Shown piece after piece: positions 43,078-55,500 of a stretch of 64,000 bases of DNA (its first letter is position 1; each line of letters starts with the position of its first letter). The position numbers were made by a program, and so were the translations under genes. The notes beneath the pieces were generated by a model, which did not search any database, had not been told where the DNA came from, and saw nothing but the letters and a program-made list of their open reading frames with translations. Where the stretch lies: the NCBI GenBank assembly GCA_020137815.1, contig CM035354.1, positions 1,855,495 to 1,919,494 on the forward strand, given 5' to 3'. The stretch is from Hormiphora californensis. Its lineage: Eukaryota; Ctenophora; Tentaculata; Cydippida; Pleurobrachiidae.

Positions 43078-44220
43078 TCAGTATTGTTTCGGACCCGCCA
43101 CAGAGTCATACGATGGCGATGTCGCTGAGTGAGCCATAACTTCATCATATGACGGCGGCGCTGTGGAGGACAGATCTGGGGGAGGCCTTGGCGGGGAGGA
43201 GGGACGACTCCTTGAGGGGGATGGTTGCCGAGGAGGAGGCATTGGCGGGGTGGAGGGGCGAGGAGCGGAGGGGGATGGATGCCGAGGAGGGGGCCTTGGC
43301 GGGAAGACGGTAGGAGGATCTGAGGGGCGACTCCTTGAGGGGAAGGTGGTGGGATGAGACCGGTCAAAATCGGGGGTTGTAGTGTTTCTCATCCTGCGAG
43401 ACTCTATATTATCTGGGTGGAGGTGCCGGCTAGTGTGATCATATGATTCTGGAGGTCGAGGTACATTTGATGTGTTGTATGTGTGGTTAAAGCGTTCAGC
43501 CTGCCATTCAGCGAGGTCACTAGCAGTTACGCAGTTTATATTTCGCACAGTTCGCCTTTCTTCCTTCATCTTCTTGTACTTACGGTGCGCATACCAAAGA
43601 CACCCGATGGGGAATATAATGACCGCAATCACCACTAGGGTATAGTGGCACGTCTTCTCCCGTGACATACACATAGCAATGGCGTATATCCATAGAATGA
43701 TGAAAATTGAAGGTATCACAAGTGCTATCACTCCCTTTGTATATGAGTAATCACCCGCGTCTTCGACGATAATCTTATACAAGAAGAACGAACAGGTGAA
43801 CCTTGAACCAGCTTTCTGTTTTACTATCCCCCAATAGTATTCAACCGATCCCTTCATGCTGGCTTCACTTGATTCACAAACAGGAGACAGCAGACATCCC
43901 TCTTCAGCTGAGGGTAAACCGTAGGACAGTAGACCTAGTTCACCTTCACTATCATCATCATCTTTAAACCATTTTGCATAGACTTTTAAGCATGGATAGG
44001 AGACCCAGTGCTCCCGATCAGCATAATCCTTATAAGAACATGATGCCTTATACGCTGAGTCCACATCAACTTCAGTAGTAACTAGCTCACAGGTACCGAG
44101 GATGTACTGGGAGCCATTTAACTGGTCAGCAGAATATAACACTCCTATTAGGATGAGACCAATACAAATGCCAATAAGGAACGGTAACTGGGGCCATAAC
44201 ATCCATACTTTACTACCCAT
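43078..44220 (-). CDS. Three-TM membrane protein with proline-rich PPxY tail
   Basis: A single uninterrupted frame of 380 codons starts at ATG 44220-44218 (MGSKVWMLWPQLPFLIGICI). Hydrophobic segments are at about 12-29, 163-184 and 193-209. The loop at 30-162 has six cysteines (about 44, 61, 77, 109, 115, 143) and an NGS glycosylation site, so it is probably extracellular and disulphide-bonded. The tail from about 212 is basic (HRKYKKMKEERR), then serine/proline-rich with PPPRQPSPSRSRPSSPPRPP, and ends with a PPSY motif (about 355-358), a WW-domain ligand of the kind bound by NEDD4-type ligases, and a second SPSYDSV. The family is not recognised. A channel-accessory-like or tetraspan-like role is only one possibility. 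Intronless over its whole length, unlike its neighbours. Confidence 0.75.
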   Translation of the reverse strand: MGSKVWMLWPQLPFLIGICIGLILIGVLYSADQLNGSQYILGTCELVTTEVDVDSAYKASCSYKDYADREHWVSYPCLKVYAKWFKDDDDSEGELGLLSYGLPSAEEGCLLSPVCESSEASMKGSVEYYWGIVKQKAGSRFTCSFFLYKIIVEDAGDYSYTKGVIALVIPSIFIILWIYAIAMCMSREKTCHYTLVVIAVIIFPIGCLWYAHRKYKKMKEERRTVRNINCVTASDLAEWQAERFNHTYNTSNVPRPPESYDHTSRHLHPDNIESRRMRNTTTPDFDRSHPTTFPSRSRPSDPPTVFPPRPPPRHPSPSAPRPSTPPMPPPRQPSPSRSRPSSPPRPPPDLSSTAPPSYDEVMAHSATSPSYDSVAGPKQY

Positions 44221-45251
44221 GATTCTGTCCTATACATGGGAAGATGTAAAGTCAGTTGATTTGTTAACAAATTATTCTAAAAGTATGTTGTTTTTATGAA
44301 TCTATAAAAAGTGAATCTTGTTGCGATCACAATGTCAAAGGAAAACTGAACATGAACAAACAAAGAAGTAACTGTCTTGGGATGATACCTGTTACTACTT
44401 ATATTAAATCAGCTTTGTTTGTGTTAGAGGAAAGCTGCAAGGGGTCAAGAAGTATACATGAAGTAATAAGTATATATGAAGTAATAAGTATACATGAAGT
44501 ATACATTAGAAGTATTAAGTATACATTAGAAGTATACACTAGAGAGAAAGAACATCCAACAAACTACCGTTAGATGCAACAGGACTGAATAATAAATTTA
44601 AAGATATCGTGTTACAAGAGAGAGAGAACTGCAATGGGTCCATGATTGTGTAGCTCACACTCCGAGAAGGAGCAGCTGTGTAGAAAGAGAGTGTAGAAAC
44701 TAGAAAGAAAGTAATGGAGAGAGAGGGGGATCATACATCATTGGTTGAACAATGAACACACACAAAGGAATCAGTGTGAACTGTGTGTGTACTGTTGAGT
44801 CGTCCGACACTGTCCCCGCTCCACACGGAAAATTAAGTCTAAACAATTCAAGTGTATTGAATGTGACGTGTGTGCAGTAGTACACACTGTGTACTATAAC
44901 ACACACGTCACATCGACTGTCTAAACCAACAGTTCAAGTCATGTATATTGTATAGTCCGAATAGTACCATTTAAATAAATAAACAACTGACTTAACCAAA
45001 CCAGATAAATGGAAACATGAGCCATGAGGTATGTATCGGTTATGGGATGTGGCATAGGAAATGGGTGCTGTGCTAATTTGAGATATATATCCTGGTTGGT
45101 ATCTACAATACCCAAAACTATCTATGATAGAATATTTAGGGTACTGGCATGGTCCCAGGGTCTTATCCAAATCCTTGGAGACAAGGATCAATCTATGAAA
45201 ACTAAAAGGATGTCATGCTATACCACCAATTCCCTAAAACAAGAAGATTTC
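44221..45251. other. Intergenic, no gene recognised
   Basis: Contains a tandem of AAGTATACAT(T/G)A-type units (44447-44542) and otherwise unstructured sequence. Confidence 0.5.
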
Positions 45252-45486
45252 TTACTTAGCGTAGGGCATCCTCATGCTTTGTACAGCAGCAGTGACTGGG
45301 TTCTTGGGGGCAGGCTCAATTCGACCAGTACGGGGGATCTTGCTCTTCGGCAACATGTTAACAGCCAGACTGGAGCCAATCTGAACGAAAGGAAGGGTTT
45401 GAATAAAGTAGTCAGTAATGATACTGTAACTCTCCATTTCTCTCTCTCTCTCTCTCTCTCACTCTCTCTCTCTCTCTCTCACACAC

Positions 45487-45533
<47 letters not shown>

Positions 45534-45632
45534 CAATGCTACCTTAACGATGGGTAGATTACCAGGTTCCCTTGCCACACCAAATCGGGCAGCGGTCCGT
45601 CCAATAGCGCCTACAGGAGTTAGGGCAGACAT
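45252..45632 (-). CDS. Small 72-residue protein, two exons
   Basis: Exon 1 (45632-45543) starts MSALTPVGAIGRTAARFGVA and ends ...LPIVK before GTAGCA. Exon 2 (45380-45252), after TTTCGTTCAG, reads IGSSLAVNMLPKSKIPRTGR... and ends MRMPYAK. The phase is 0 and the total is 72 codons. The N-terminus is basic and amphipathic without acidic residues, as in mitochondrial proteins, which is inference. The family is not recognised. The intron holds a CT microsatellite (45440-45535), which is purine-rich on this gene's sense strand. Confidence 0.55.
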
Positions 45633-46162
45633 CCTGGCTAGATATAGAGAGAGGGTGGTTAGTTATTTGGGAGGGGAGTTGTCTTAGTTATATATGATAT
45701 GGGGACCAGGGTGATATGATTTGGGAACAGGGTTGAATGGAATGTTCATACAAACACAGAGCTGAAATTCAAGTGAACGCGCGCAGAGGCAGTGCTGAAA
45801 AACCACAAATAGCGTGGAACACTCAGGAGGAGGGACACCGCGCGTTACGCAAAAGTCAGAGAATTTTAGTGTCGTCTGTGACGGAGTGGGACAGTGTGAG
45901 ACGAGGGGAAATAAACTTCAGGCAAATTTACTTTTTAACATCATAGCATATAGTATAATGGAAAGTTGTTAAATAGACATTTGCAAAGGTGTTAAAAATT
46001 GACAGTGACAGAGATGAATATTGTTCATTGGTATCTCAGCTATTTTCAAGAAACTACTACTTTTGAAACTACTACTTCTGAAACTCTGAAACATAAACAG
46101 TACATACGGGTAATTACACCTCCCCTTCCACTCTATCTCACTACCGGAGGTCACTACCATCA
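45633..46162. other. Intergenic, no gene recognised
   Basis: Probable 5' region of the 72-residue gene and 3' flank of the disordered-protein gene. No exon or repeat of note. Confidence 0.5.
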
Positions 46163-49115
46163 TCAATTCTCCTCTTCTTCATCTTCTTCATCTGACGAAG
46201 CCACCGTGACATTCCAATGAAGTTGGATTTTCATCTTCTTTTTGTTGTTATGGACCTCCCTCATGAGGGCTTGTACAACAGGAACATCCGCCAGATCCCC
46301 TCCTCCTCCTCCCCCACCAGTCGGTACTAGCTGATTACTGCTCGTTGCTAGGGGGGACGGGGTGTAGTCCCGGGGGTGTTTCATCAGAGAGAGGGGCGGG
46401 TTGCCAGGTGACCGGGTGTAGTCCCGGGGGTGTTTCATAACAGAGAGGGGGGGGTTACCAGGTGACCGGGTGTAGTCCCGGGGGTGTTTCATAACAGAGA
46501 GGGGCAGGGTGCCAGGTGACCGGATCTTGGGGTGTTTACCGGCAGATCGGACCTTCAGATGGGGTGCTCGGTTGGTTGGACCGTGGGGGCTCTTCCTAGG
46601 TGTGGAACAATCGAATCCTGATTGCTGTTGTGCAGATGGAATGGACCCCAAACACCTCCTACCCCTGATTTGATGGGGTGTGGTGGATTCTTTCTCCCAA
46701 GGAGGTAAGTTATGCTGGATTTCGGAAACCTGCTCACGTTTTGGAGAGGATTCAGGCGTAGCAAAAGGGTCCCTGGATGCGGGTTCGCGTCTTTCCCAAG
46801 GACTTAGGTCTTCATAAACCCTTGAAACCTGCTCTTGTTTTGGATATGAGTCAAGTGTAACATCGAAAGGGTCTTTAGAGGTGGGTTTGCGTCTTTCCCA
46901 GGGTGGGAGATCTTGTTTCTCCAGTTTCTTGCACACCAGAGTGGTTGTATCCTGGGTTACATCACAGATTGTTGAATTTGTTTTGTACAACCTCGATCTG
47001 GACAAATTGTTGAACACCCACGCAGCCTTCTTGTTCCGGGGTCTGCCATCATGTGACGTCATGGGTCTGTCCTCATGTGACGTCATGGGTCTGTCATCAT
47101 GTGTGACATCCAATAAATTATTTGACGTACTAGATAGCAGCTCATTTCGAGTTCCATTGCCAACAATTGTCGAGTCCATGGTTTTGTAAAGCCTTGATCT
47201 GGAGAGGTTTTCAAAAATCCTTGCCACCACAGGGTGCCTCATAGGAGCGGCACTTTGTTCAGCTTCTCTGTTTCCTCTCAGGGGATACACACTCGTTTTA
47301 TCCATGCGGGAACTCTCACCTAACCGCCCTGTATCAGTAGGGTATCTTGCCGTAGTGTCCACCCTGTTGGAGGAATAATCCTTTTCGGGGGAGTTGGGAG
47401 GAGAGGTAAAGGGGCATGGTCGAGAGAGGGGACGCTGCGTTTTCTTTGAAGACCGCTCTTGATTATCAAATGTGTTGTTTGATTGAGATTTGTTATACAC
47501 AGTTGTAGCGTTGTTATCTCTCGTTGTTCGATCAATTGTTGAATCCACCGTTTTGTACAGTCTAGATCGAGACAACGAGTTTAGGACCCATACCGCCTTG
47601 TTTCGTCCTGATTTCTCATTATCCTCTCGGTGTTGACTGGTTTTCTGATTCTCTCTCAATTTGCCAGAGTGCGTGTTCTCTTTATTTTCCTTTTCCTCCA
47701 CATAGAATTTCTCTCGGTGTTGGCTGGTTTTCCGATCCTCTCTCAATTGGCCAGAGTGTGTGTTCTCTTTATTTTCCTCCACATACAAACTCTTACGAAG
47801 TCGTGCTTTGTCTGACCTCGTTTTCCTTTTACTTCGCCCGATAGCAAAATCCTCTAAACTATCGATGGAAGAATTGGCTGATTTTCCACTATCACTGAAT
47901 GAGATATCCGTCTTATTCACCGCTTTATCCGATTCTTGGAGAGATTTGTAGTAATCACCCAATCTTCGTGTGTCAACCTGCCGTGGACCCTTCCTCTTTT
48001 TTACAGGTTTTATCATTGAGATATTTAGGTTGCTCAGTGAATCCCTTTTCCGCTTGTCATGAAGTGACGAATGCTTTTCGATGGAGGTATTGGAAATGGT
48101 TCGTTTTGTGGACCGTGGTGCCGGCAAGGGGCGTGGTACCGAGGTACACACGTTCGTTATACCTGTGGGGCAGAAATGGGGTTGGAGAGGGGAGAAATGA
48201 AGGGTTTTTTGTGAAGAACACTAAGTCCTATCGTCTAAGCGAGTTAAAACAAATAACTTGCCATTTTGGTCGTAATTAACAGTGATAGATAGAGCAGATT
48301 TCTGTAAATCGATTCCAGTCATCAGTTCCATCATTTTTAGCCACTCAACAGAAAATGTGGCTTGTAAATCTTTCCCAAAATGAATGGTTGTCGTCCCGAA
48401 ATAGTCCGACTTGCCACCCCCTGCAGCCTGCATGCATGTTAACCGTCAGTTGATAAAGTAAACTAAAATGAGTTTTGGGTTGTATTAACTAACATTTAAT
48501 TCCATTTACAAAACTAACCCACCTTATACGAGACTTTCCCAGAAATACTCGTGCTGGACGCTACTTGATGCTGTTGAGTAACATGTTTGGAGTAGTTCTT
48601 GGTAAACTGAGCCAGCTCCACTCCCGAGGGTTTGAATACCTTGTCTCTCTCATCGAGAGGATCTATCTCGTCGATAGAACAATCAGAATCTAAAAAGTTA
48701 CTGTTTTATGGATCATGACCCTTTCTGCGGTATGGAGCAGCGTTTAAATAATTTATGGGGACCCACTATGGGAACCCCTTTTTATTGTATAAAACAGTTT
48801 TACAAAATACAAGGTTTACAAATATATCGTTTTATTAAAACTATATATTTGTAAACCTTGTAAACTATGTTTCATAGTGAGAAGTTGTGTTACTTTAAAT
48901 TAAAATGACCGCCTACCTGAGTCAATATCAATAAGTTCAGCTTCATCATCCAAGGCATCGAAATCCACAACTTCGTCACTGTCATCTTTATCATGGTACG
49001 TCCTAAAGAATTTTTCCCAGCCGTGTTCCCTAACTTCGGGATTTCTCTTTTTTAAGTCGAGCTCACACTTTGCGCCAAACCTTTCTCTTCGCCCTTCTTT
49101 ATACTTGTCACTCAT
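46163..49115 (-). CDS. Disordered nuclear-type protein with internal repeats; unidentified
   Basis: Exons read as 49115-48917, 48689-48533, 48427 to about 48265, and a large last exon 48162-46163. The N-terminal part is acidic (DSDEVVDFDALDDEAELIDI) and leads into a folded-looking segment (YFGTTTIHFGKDLQATFSVE, then LSITVNYDQNGKLFVL). The long last exon is basic/serine-rich with KKRK clusters. It has three copies of a SRSRLYKT(V/M/N)-STI motif preceded by (V/I/F)xNxLSRSR, three copies of LPPWER/LSPWERRE-type motifs and three tandem copies of PLSVMKHPRDYTRSPGNP (46370-46510). It ends in DEEDEEEEN. Charge pattern and motifs suggest a nuclear, phospho-regulated scaffold, but no family is recognised. 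The exact donor of exon 3 was not resolved: its phase does not match the next acceptor. Confidence 0.6.
48813..48862. other. Small palindrome in intron
   Basis: CAAGGTTTACAAATATAT at the left pairs with its near reverse complement at the right around GTTTTATTAAAAC. It lies in the intron between exons 49115-48917 and 48689-48533. Confidence 0.8.
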
Positions 49116-49309
49116 TCCCTATTGCAGTTATTGATCAATCAGAGAGGCCCGTCCAAAGTCAATGAATATGAAACTAAAAAGAAATACAAGCTCCACATTG
49201 AATGCTGAGTTGGTCTGTTGTAATTGACTAATTTGGAAGCCTAGCATTTTGAGCTTGTTGTGTTGTTTCTCAAAACAACTAACCGAAACTGAGGACAGCG
49301 ATTAGTTTA

Positions 49310-50428
49310 AGTTTAAGTTTAAGTTTACGCACAATTTATCACAAAGTCACACAATTAATATATAACTTCGTCCCGCTCTTACACCATACACCAATAAAGT
49401 GATACAAGGCTGAGAGGTGAATATATACAGTTCACATCAGCGGTTTCCTAAAGCGGTTTAGACAATACTTAGAGACAGTGATACACATCCTAGTAGCATT
49501 AGATGCACAAAATACGAGGAACAAGGGGTTATAGAAAACAAGGTAATGAACTAACAAAACAAGCAGACAAACATAAAAACAGATTAAACAGAATACACAA
49601 AGTCACAGACGCAAAACACAACATCAACAGTCAATACAAAACGGTTAATACAAAAACATACTAACACACTTACAAACACATGCACAGACAAATAGACAAT
49701 CACAAACACATACACACAGATTCGGTAATAAATAATAAATTAGCTGTCCTTCAAACACACACTCACTGAAGAGTCCTTGACTAGTTTTTTATCGAGAAAA
49801 ACGTTTAAAACGGTATGTATGGTCTTCTTTCTTCATTATTCGGCATAAAACTCAGCCAGTCTGGAACCTCAGCTACTCAAACTCTGCTAAACAACTCAGA
49901 GGCCAGAAAATGTTAACAATTTACACAAAATGCACACTTGAAAATATTAACTCATTGACTCAGTCATGGGTGGTCCCTCTACTAAGTCTCAGGTAGATGT
50001 AGGAAGGAATGGTGTAGAAAGTAGGAAGGGATGTAGGATGGAATATAGGAAGGAATGGTGCAGAATAGAGACAGTAGGTCAGGTGGGATGTAAGGAAGCT
50101 GGAGAGGGGGTCTGGAAGAAGAGACAGCACCCAGGACACGGGAAACCCAGGAACGAACCAGGTAAGGACAGGGAGGCAGACTATTTAGTTCCATGGAACT
50201 GCAGGAAGAAATGATGTAGGATTGAGAAAGCAGGTCATAGGTGGGATATAGCTTAGGGGAGCTGGAGTGTGGGTCTGGAAGTAGGGCGTGATGGCAGTGA
50301 TCGCGAGAGACAGCAGACAGGACACGAGAGCCCAGGAGCGAACCATGTAAGGACAGGGAGGCAGACTATTTAGCTCCAGGAAGGAATGATGTAGGATTTA
50401 GACAGCAGGTCATAGGTGGGATATAAGG
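49310..50428 (-). mobile_element. 5'-truncated LINE copy (3' UTR only), opposite orientation
   Basis: This 1.1-kb segment is the reverse complement of 55836-57018, the 3' UTR of the LINE to the right, with several percent divergence. Its 3' end carries the same (AAACTT)n tail at about 49310-49335 and its 5' break is at about 50428. There is no ORF. Its copy of the CGATAAAAAACTTGTCAAGG block is single, while the right-hand copy has it twice. Confidence 0.85.
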
Positions 50429-51112
50429 CTCAAATTTCAAAATACCGAAGTCCGAAATGTCAAAAACAGTTAAAACACAATACCAGAGATAAGGAAGACA
50501 TGAATCGATCTGTAATTTGTGGCTTGTCGCTTGTGCTACCCGCTACTTCGCTGATGAAGTCAAATTTTGAATTTCAAGTTTTTGAAAATTTGAAAAAGTG
50601 AAAGTTTGGAGGTGAGCATCAGCAGCTGCAGCCTGCAGCCCCATCTGAATGTCTTTCTTTTATGTAGGGAAACGACGAATCAAAGGAGCTTTTTCTGAAG
50701 AGTAAAAACTAAAAACTGAATCGAAGAAACGATAAATTTGAGAAATCCACGCGCAGCCCAGCTGTTTTGTCAGCACTGTATATGCTTTCGGCGTGGGAAA
50801 AATGCGCGCAGCGTGAGAATTTCCCACGCTCGTGGGAATTACCGTAAGAGCTTCCACTACTCAGCTCAGGTTCTAAAATAACCCAAAAAATTCAGTTTTT
50901 AAAAAGATTCGGGTGCCGAGTGCGAGCGTTGAAAATCGCTGCCTTATCCCGCGCTATCGGGGGCCAGTAGTGTTTGCCAAGGGCAAGCGTTAAGTTTAAG
51001 ACTCGATCGCTCACTGCAGCCGGGCCGTGGAACTTTCATCAACTACAACGTAAAACTATTTATTGAGGCATGTCAAGTAAAAGCCAAGAGACGCCTCGAT
51101 AAAGTTAAAGTA
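50429..51112. other. Spacer and probable LINE 5' UTR
   Basis: 50429-50900 looks like unrelated flanking DNA, with CCCACGC-rich hairpin sequence near 50790-50840. The 5' UTR of the LINE probably begins between about 50900 and 51000 (GTGCCGAGTGCGAGCGTTG...), but the exact start cannot be placed without other copies. Confidence 0.4.
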
Positions 51113-52570
51113 GTGATAACAGAAAAGACGACGATGATCACGAGAAGTCGAAGTATGACCAACATCTACCCTTCGTCTCCTTCGTCTCCAACAACTCCGG
51201 TATGTAAAACCAAAGACCCCAACATCCCACCGAACTCCTTGATCGGAACAACCCTCTTCCCTACCGCCCTTTCCTCCACTCCACATCCTGTGTCCTTTCA
51301 CGGCCAACCTAACACTCCCTACCATATGACCACCGCTGCAAAGCCATGTCTGTGCGGAAGCAACGTACAGGATTCCAATGGAGTCATGCACTGCAAGGTA
51401 TGCAATGTTGACTATCATGCTGAGTGTGTTGGACTGAAATTTCTCGTGGCTGCGTTAGACCTCGTTCCCCAAGGTAGTGAAGTTTTCAAAACACCTGATT
51501 GGACTTGTCCATCTTGTATTTACACTGCCCAATTACTAACACCCGGCAACTCGTTACTCAATGCTATTGCTGAGAAAGTAGCCCAAATGATTGGATCCAC
51601 ACTAAACCCTATCCAAGCCACATTCAACCCTATTGAATCCTCCCTAACCACTGCCACTACCCAACAGCCTGAACTCGAGCCAACAAACGTAGCAGATGCT
51701 ACTATTGTTCCCGCAGAACCTGCATGGTTTGTTGCCGGTCAGAAGAAGCCCACGCAGCGCCAAAACAAGCAGCCACTTCTAGCAACGCCGATTCCTAAAT
51801 CTGCCCCACCCCCACCGGCCCCAACAGTGCCCCGTGAGAAGTCCCACAGAATAAGAATCTCATGTGGAACAAATGACCCTGAGAACATCTCGAAGACCCT
51901 AACCACTTGCCTAGCAAAGACTCCTATGCTCTTCATGGATACAAACCATGCTGCAGAAGTCAGGGTAGGTTTCCCTGAATCAACTAATATCGAAGCAGTC
52001 AAGGATCTGGTCACCAAATCGATTCCCGAGGATGCCATCATGTCTGTGATCTCTGGAACTGCCAAGGTCACGATTCTCAATGTTCCGGAAAATATAGAGA
52101 GCTTGACAACGAAAGAGGCCAAAGATCGAGTACTCACTACTCTGCAACAGAAAAACCCATGTCTAGTATCACCGGATGTTACTGTGGTTTACATAAAAAG
52201 CCATTTCCAAAACAAGGAAAAGTGTACAGTTGCCTTAAGACTCCCTATTCCCCTCCAAAAACGTCTTCTCGAAACAGGAAAGGTGTACTATGCCTGGTCC
52301 CGACTGAATGTAGTTGAACGATACCATATACCACAGTGTTTCAAGTGTCATGGGTTTAAACACAAAACAGCGGACTGTACTAGCACTGTTCTGGTGTGTA
52401 AACTCTGCGGCGATGACCACGATGTTAAAACCTGCACCAACCGAGATAAGAAGTTCTGTGTCAATTGCAACAAGTCTCAAACTTTTAAAACACGAGCCAG
52501 AGATCATCACAGTGGAGAACGGCTGTGCCCATTCCGCCTATCCCTCATTGAAGAACAGGCAAAAAACTAG
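51113..52570 (+). CDS. LINE ORF1: PHD finger plus CCHC zinc knuckles
   Basis: An intact frame of 485 codons. A PHD-type finger lies at about 78-138 (CLCGSNVQDSNGVMHCKVCN, ending WTCPSC). A proline-rich linker and an alpha/beta segment follow, then three cysteine clusters near the C-terminus (CFKCHGFKHKTADC, CKLCGDDHDVKTC, CVNCNK). In CR1/L2-type retrotransposons ORF1 proteins with a PHD finger or zinc knuckles bind the element RNA and assemble the particle. The stop TAG at 52568-52570 is followed after two bases by the ORF2 ATG, consistent with termination-reinitiation. Confidence 0.85.
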   Translation: MITEKTTMITRSRSMTNIYPSSPSSPTTPVCKTKDPNIPPNSLIGTTLFPTALSSTPHPVSFHGQPNTPYHMTTAAKPCLCGSNVQDSNGVMHCKVCNVDYHAECVGLKFLVAALDLVPQGSEVFKTPDWTCPSCIYTAQLLTPGNSLLNAIAEKVAQMIGSTLNPIQATFNPIESSLTTATTQQPELEPTNVADATIVPAEPAWFVAGQKKPTQRQNKQPLLATPIPKSAPPPPAPTVPREKSHRIRISCGTNDPENISKTLTTCLAKTPMLFMDTNHAAEVRVGFPESTNIEAVKDLVTKSIPEDAIMSVISGTAKVTILNVPENIESLTTKEAKDRVLTTLQQKNPCLVSPDVTVVYIKSHFQNKEKCTVALRLPIPLQKRLLETGKVYYAWSRLNVVERYHIPQCFKCHGFKHKTADCTSTVLVCKLCGDDHDVKTCTNRDKKFCVNCNKSQTFKTRARDHHSGERLCPFRLSLIEEQAKN

Positions 52571-52572
52571 AT

Positions 52573-55500
52573 ATGTCTAAAGTTCCCTCTCTTAGTTTCG
52601 GAAACATCAACTGCTGCTCGATTCGCAACAAAACAGAGGAAGTCTTGGTACTAACTATGGATCAGGAAATAGATGTGATGTGTGTAACCGAATCTTGGCT
52701 ATCTCCAAAAGAATCTGCTCTATCAAAGGAGATAGAAGAATTCCCCTACAAGCTGCTCAGTGTTCCTCGCGGTAGCAGAGGTGGTGGAGTTGCCATTGTT
52801 TACAGGAAAGAACTAAAAGTGAAACGATGTAAATCTCGTAAAGTCTTCTCGAGCTTTGAGTTGCTGGAAGCAATACTTGATGGACCTGGAATAGACCTGA
52901 CGAGAGTTGCTGTTATCTACCGTCCCCCTGATTCTTCCAAACAGGCGATCTTCCTTGAGGAGTTCGAGGAGTTTCTTTCAGTGTTTTCATCGAAGTCTGG
53001 ACATCATCTGATAACTGGTGACTTTAATGTTCACGTGGAAAAACTGCTCTGTCCATTTGCCCAAAGTTTCTTGCAAATGCTTGAGGATCATTGTTGGATA
53101 CAGCATGTTCGAGAACCGACTCACCTCCACGGGGGCACCCTTGATCTAGTACTGACAAAAGATGTCCCACTTCTTGACTCTTTGAATGTCACACCTACCC
53201 CTGAAGTACCCGACCACTTCTTAGTTGACTTCAAAATTCATTGTGGCTCAGCAAACGGGATCAAACATAAGAAAACGATCACTGGCCGCTCGATGAAACG
53301 AGTCTCTACTGAATTGGTGCGGGATATGATTCTGAAATCAAAACTGTGTCAATCTCCGCTTCCTGAATCAGTCGATGAATGTGTCAAACTGTATAACACC
53401 ATACTTGAAGACATACTTGACCAGTTAGCACCGATTGAGGAGAAAGTTGTTTCGGAAGCCTCTAAGCCCCCTTGGTTTACTCAAGAGTGCTATGATGCTC
53501 TACACAAACGCCGAAAAGCAGAGCGGAAGTACAAGTCAGCGTACAAGAAAGCCCTTAAACAGAAGCAAAAGAACAAACCAGTCTGCCACGAAAAAGTTCT
53601 AATAGCTGAAAAGTTGTTCATAGCTGAGATCCGGTTTACTAAAACTGTATTCAATCGCACCAGAAGAGAATTCTTCCAACAGCGTCTAGAGGCAGCAGAC
53701 GGAAATCATGCTGCGTTGTATCAAATCCTAAACCACCTGCTCGGAAAGGAAAAGACACCGACCCAACTCCCCTCCACTGACGATCCAGATGGGCTTCCAG
53801 ACCGGATGATCGACTTTTTCACTTCCAAGATCGCGGCAATCTATGAGAAAATTCAGCTTGATCCGGATTTCACAGCCGATCTTCCTGAACTGACACCGCG
53901 ACTAGAAACAGATGCAGAGTTGCCAAAGTTTGCGAAATTTCAACCTGTCTCCGATTCGATGCTGGCTGCTACTGTCCGTGCTATGAACAAGAAATACTGT
54001 ACCCTGGACCCTATGCCAACTTCATTCGTCAATGATGCTTTTCCAGCCCTCATTCCAATAGTCTCTAAGATTGTGAACACCAGTCTCACCAAAGGAGAAG
54101 TCCCTGATAGCTTAAAGTCTGCTGTTATTCGTCCATCATACAAAAACAGTGACCTAGACCCTGATGAACTTAATAGTTATCGACCAATCTCAAACCTTTC
54201 GTTCATCTCGAAGGTCCTGGAGAAATGCGTCGCTGACCAGCTTACTGACTACGTGGAGAGTAATGGACTGTTCAGTGAAGTTCAATCTGCTTATCGATCG
54301 AAACATAGCTGTGAAACGGCCACTATCAAGATAGTAAACGACATACTTGTGCAGCTGGATAAAAAGACCAAGGTCATCCTAGTTCTTCTGGACCTTTCAG
54401 CGGCCTTTGACACCATATCTCATGCCAAGCTACTACACCGCCTGAAACATGATTATGGAGTGACTGGAAAGGTATTGAGCTGGATTGAATCATATCTTAC
54501 TAATCGAACAGCTAGAGTAAAGATAGGTTCGGTCGAGTCAGAAGCAAAGTCTATCAGCATTGGTGTTCCTCAGGGTTCCATCCTGGGGCCCCTCTTGTTC
54601 ATACTATACACCAGAGATCTACAGAAAATAGCGGAACTATATGGTCTCAGCCTGCACATGTATGCGGATGATTCTCAACTTTCGATAGCTTTCACACCAG
54701 AAACATTCGATGATGTGATAAAGAAAGTTCAGAGCTGTGTGTCTCACATTCGTCTCTGGATGACACAGAACCTGTTGAAGTTGAATCCGGATAAAACAGA
54801 AGTTCTTATCCTACGAAACAAATGGGATAAATCTACCAGTGATGCCACACTGAACATTGCACAAGAAGAAACGGAAGTCAAACCAGTTGCTAAGAATCTC
54901 GGCGTCATGGTCGATAGCGAACTCACGATGTCCCAGCACGTCTCCAGAGTTGTTCAGTCGTGCAACTACCAACTCGTCAACATGTGGAGAATTGCAGGCA
55001 AACTGAACCAAAAAGCAAAAGACCCAACTTGTGAACTCACTGATACACTCAAAGATTGATTATTGTAGCGCTCTACTGATAGGTCTCAAAGACAAGGATG
55101 TGAAGCGTCTTCAGAAGCTACAGAACTCTGCCACTCGCTTTGTCCATGGTAAACGTAGCAGACGTGGTGTAACAGATCTACGGAAAAAATCCCACTTCCT
55201 ACCTGTTAGACACAGAATAGAATATAAGATCTGTATGATGGTATACAAATCCCTGAATAATGGGACGCCTGGATACATATCAGAAATGCTACAAAGACGG
55301 AACAAAAACCGATGAGTTTAAGAGTCGATTGTGACACGACAAGACTGGAAGAGGTACACAGTAACTACAACTACAAAACCACTGAGAGAGCTTTTAGTAT
55401 AGCTGCTCCGAGGATCTGGAATCGCCTACCTAAAGAAATTCGAACCACAGAAACCTTGCCGATGTTTAAAAAGGCCTTGAAACCCATATGTTTACTTTGG

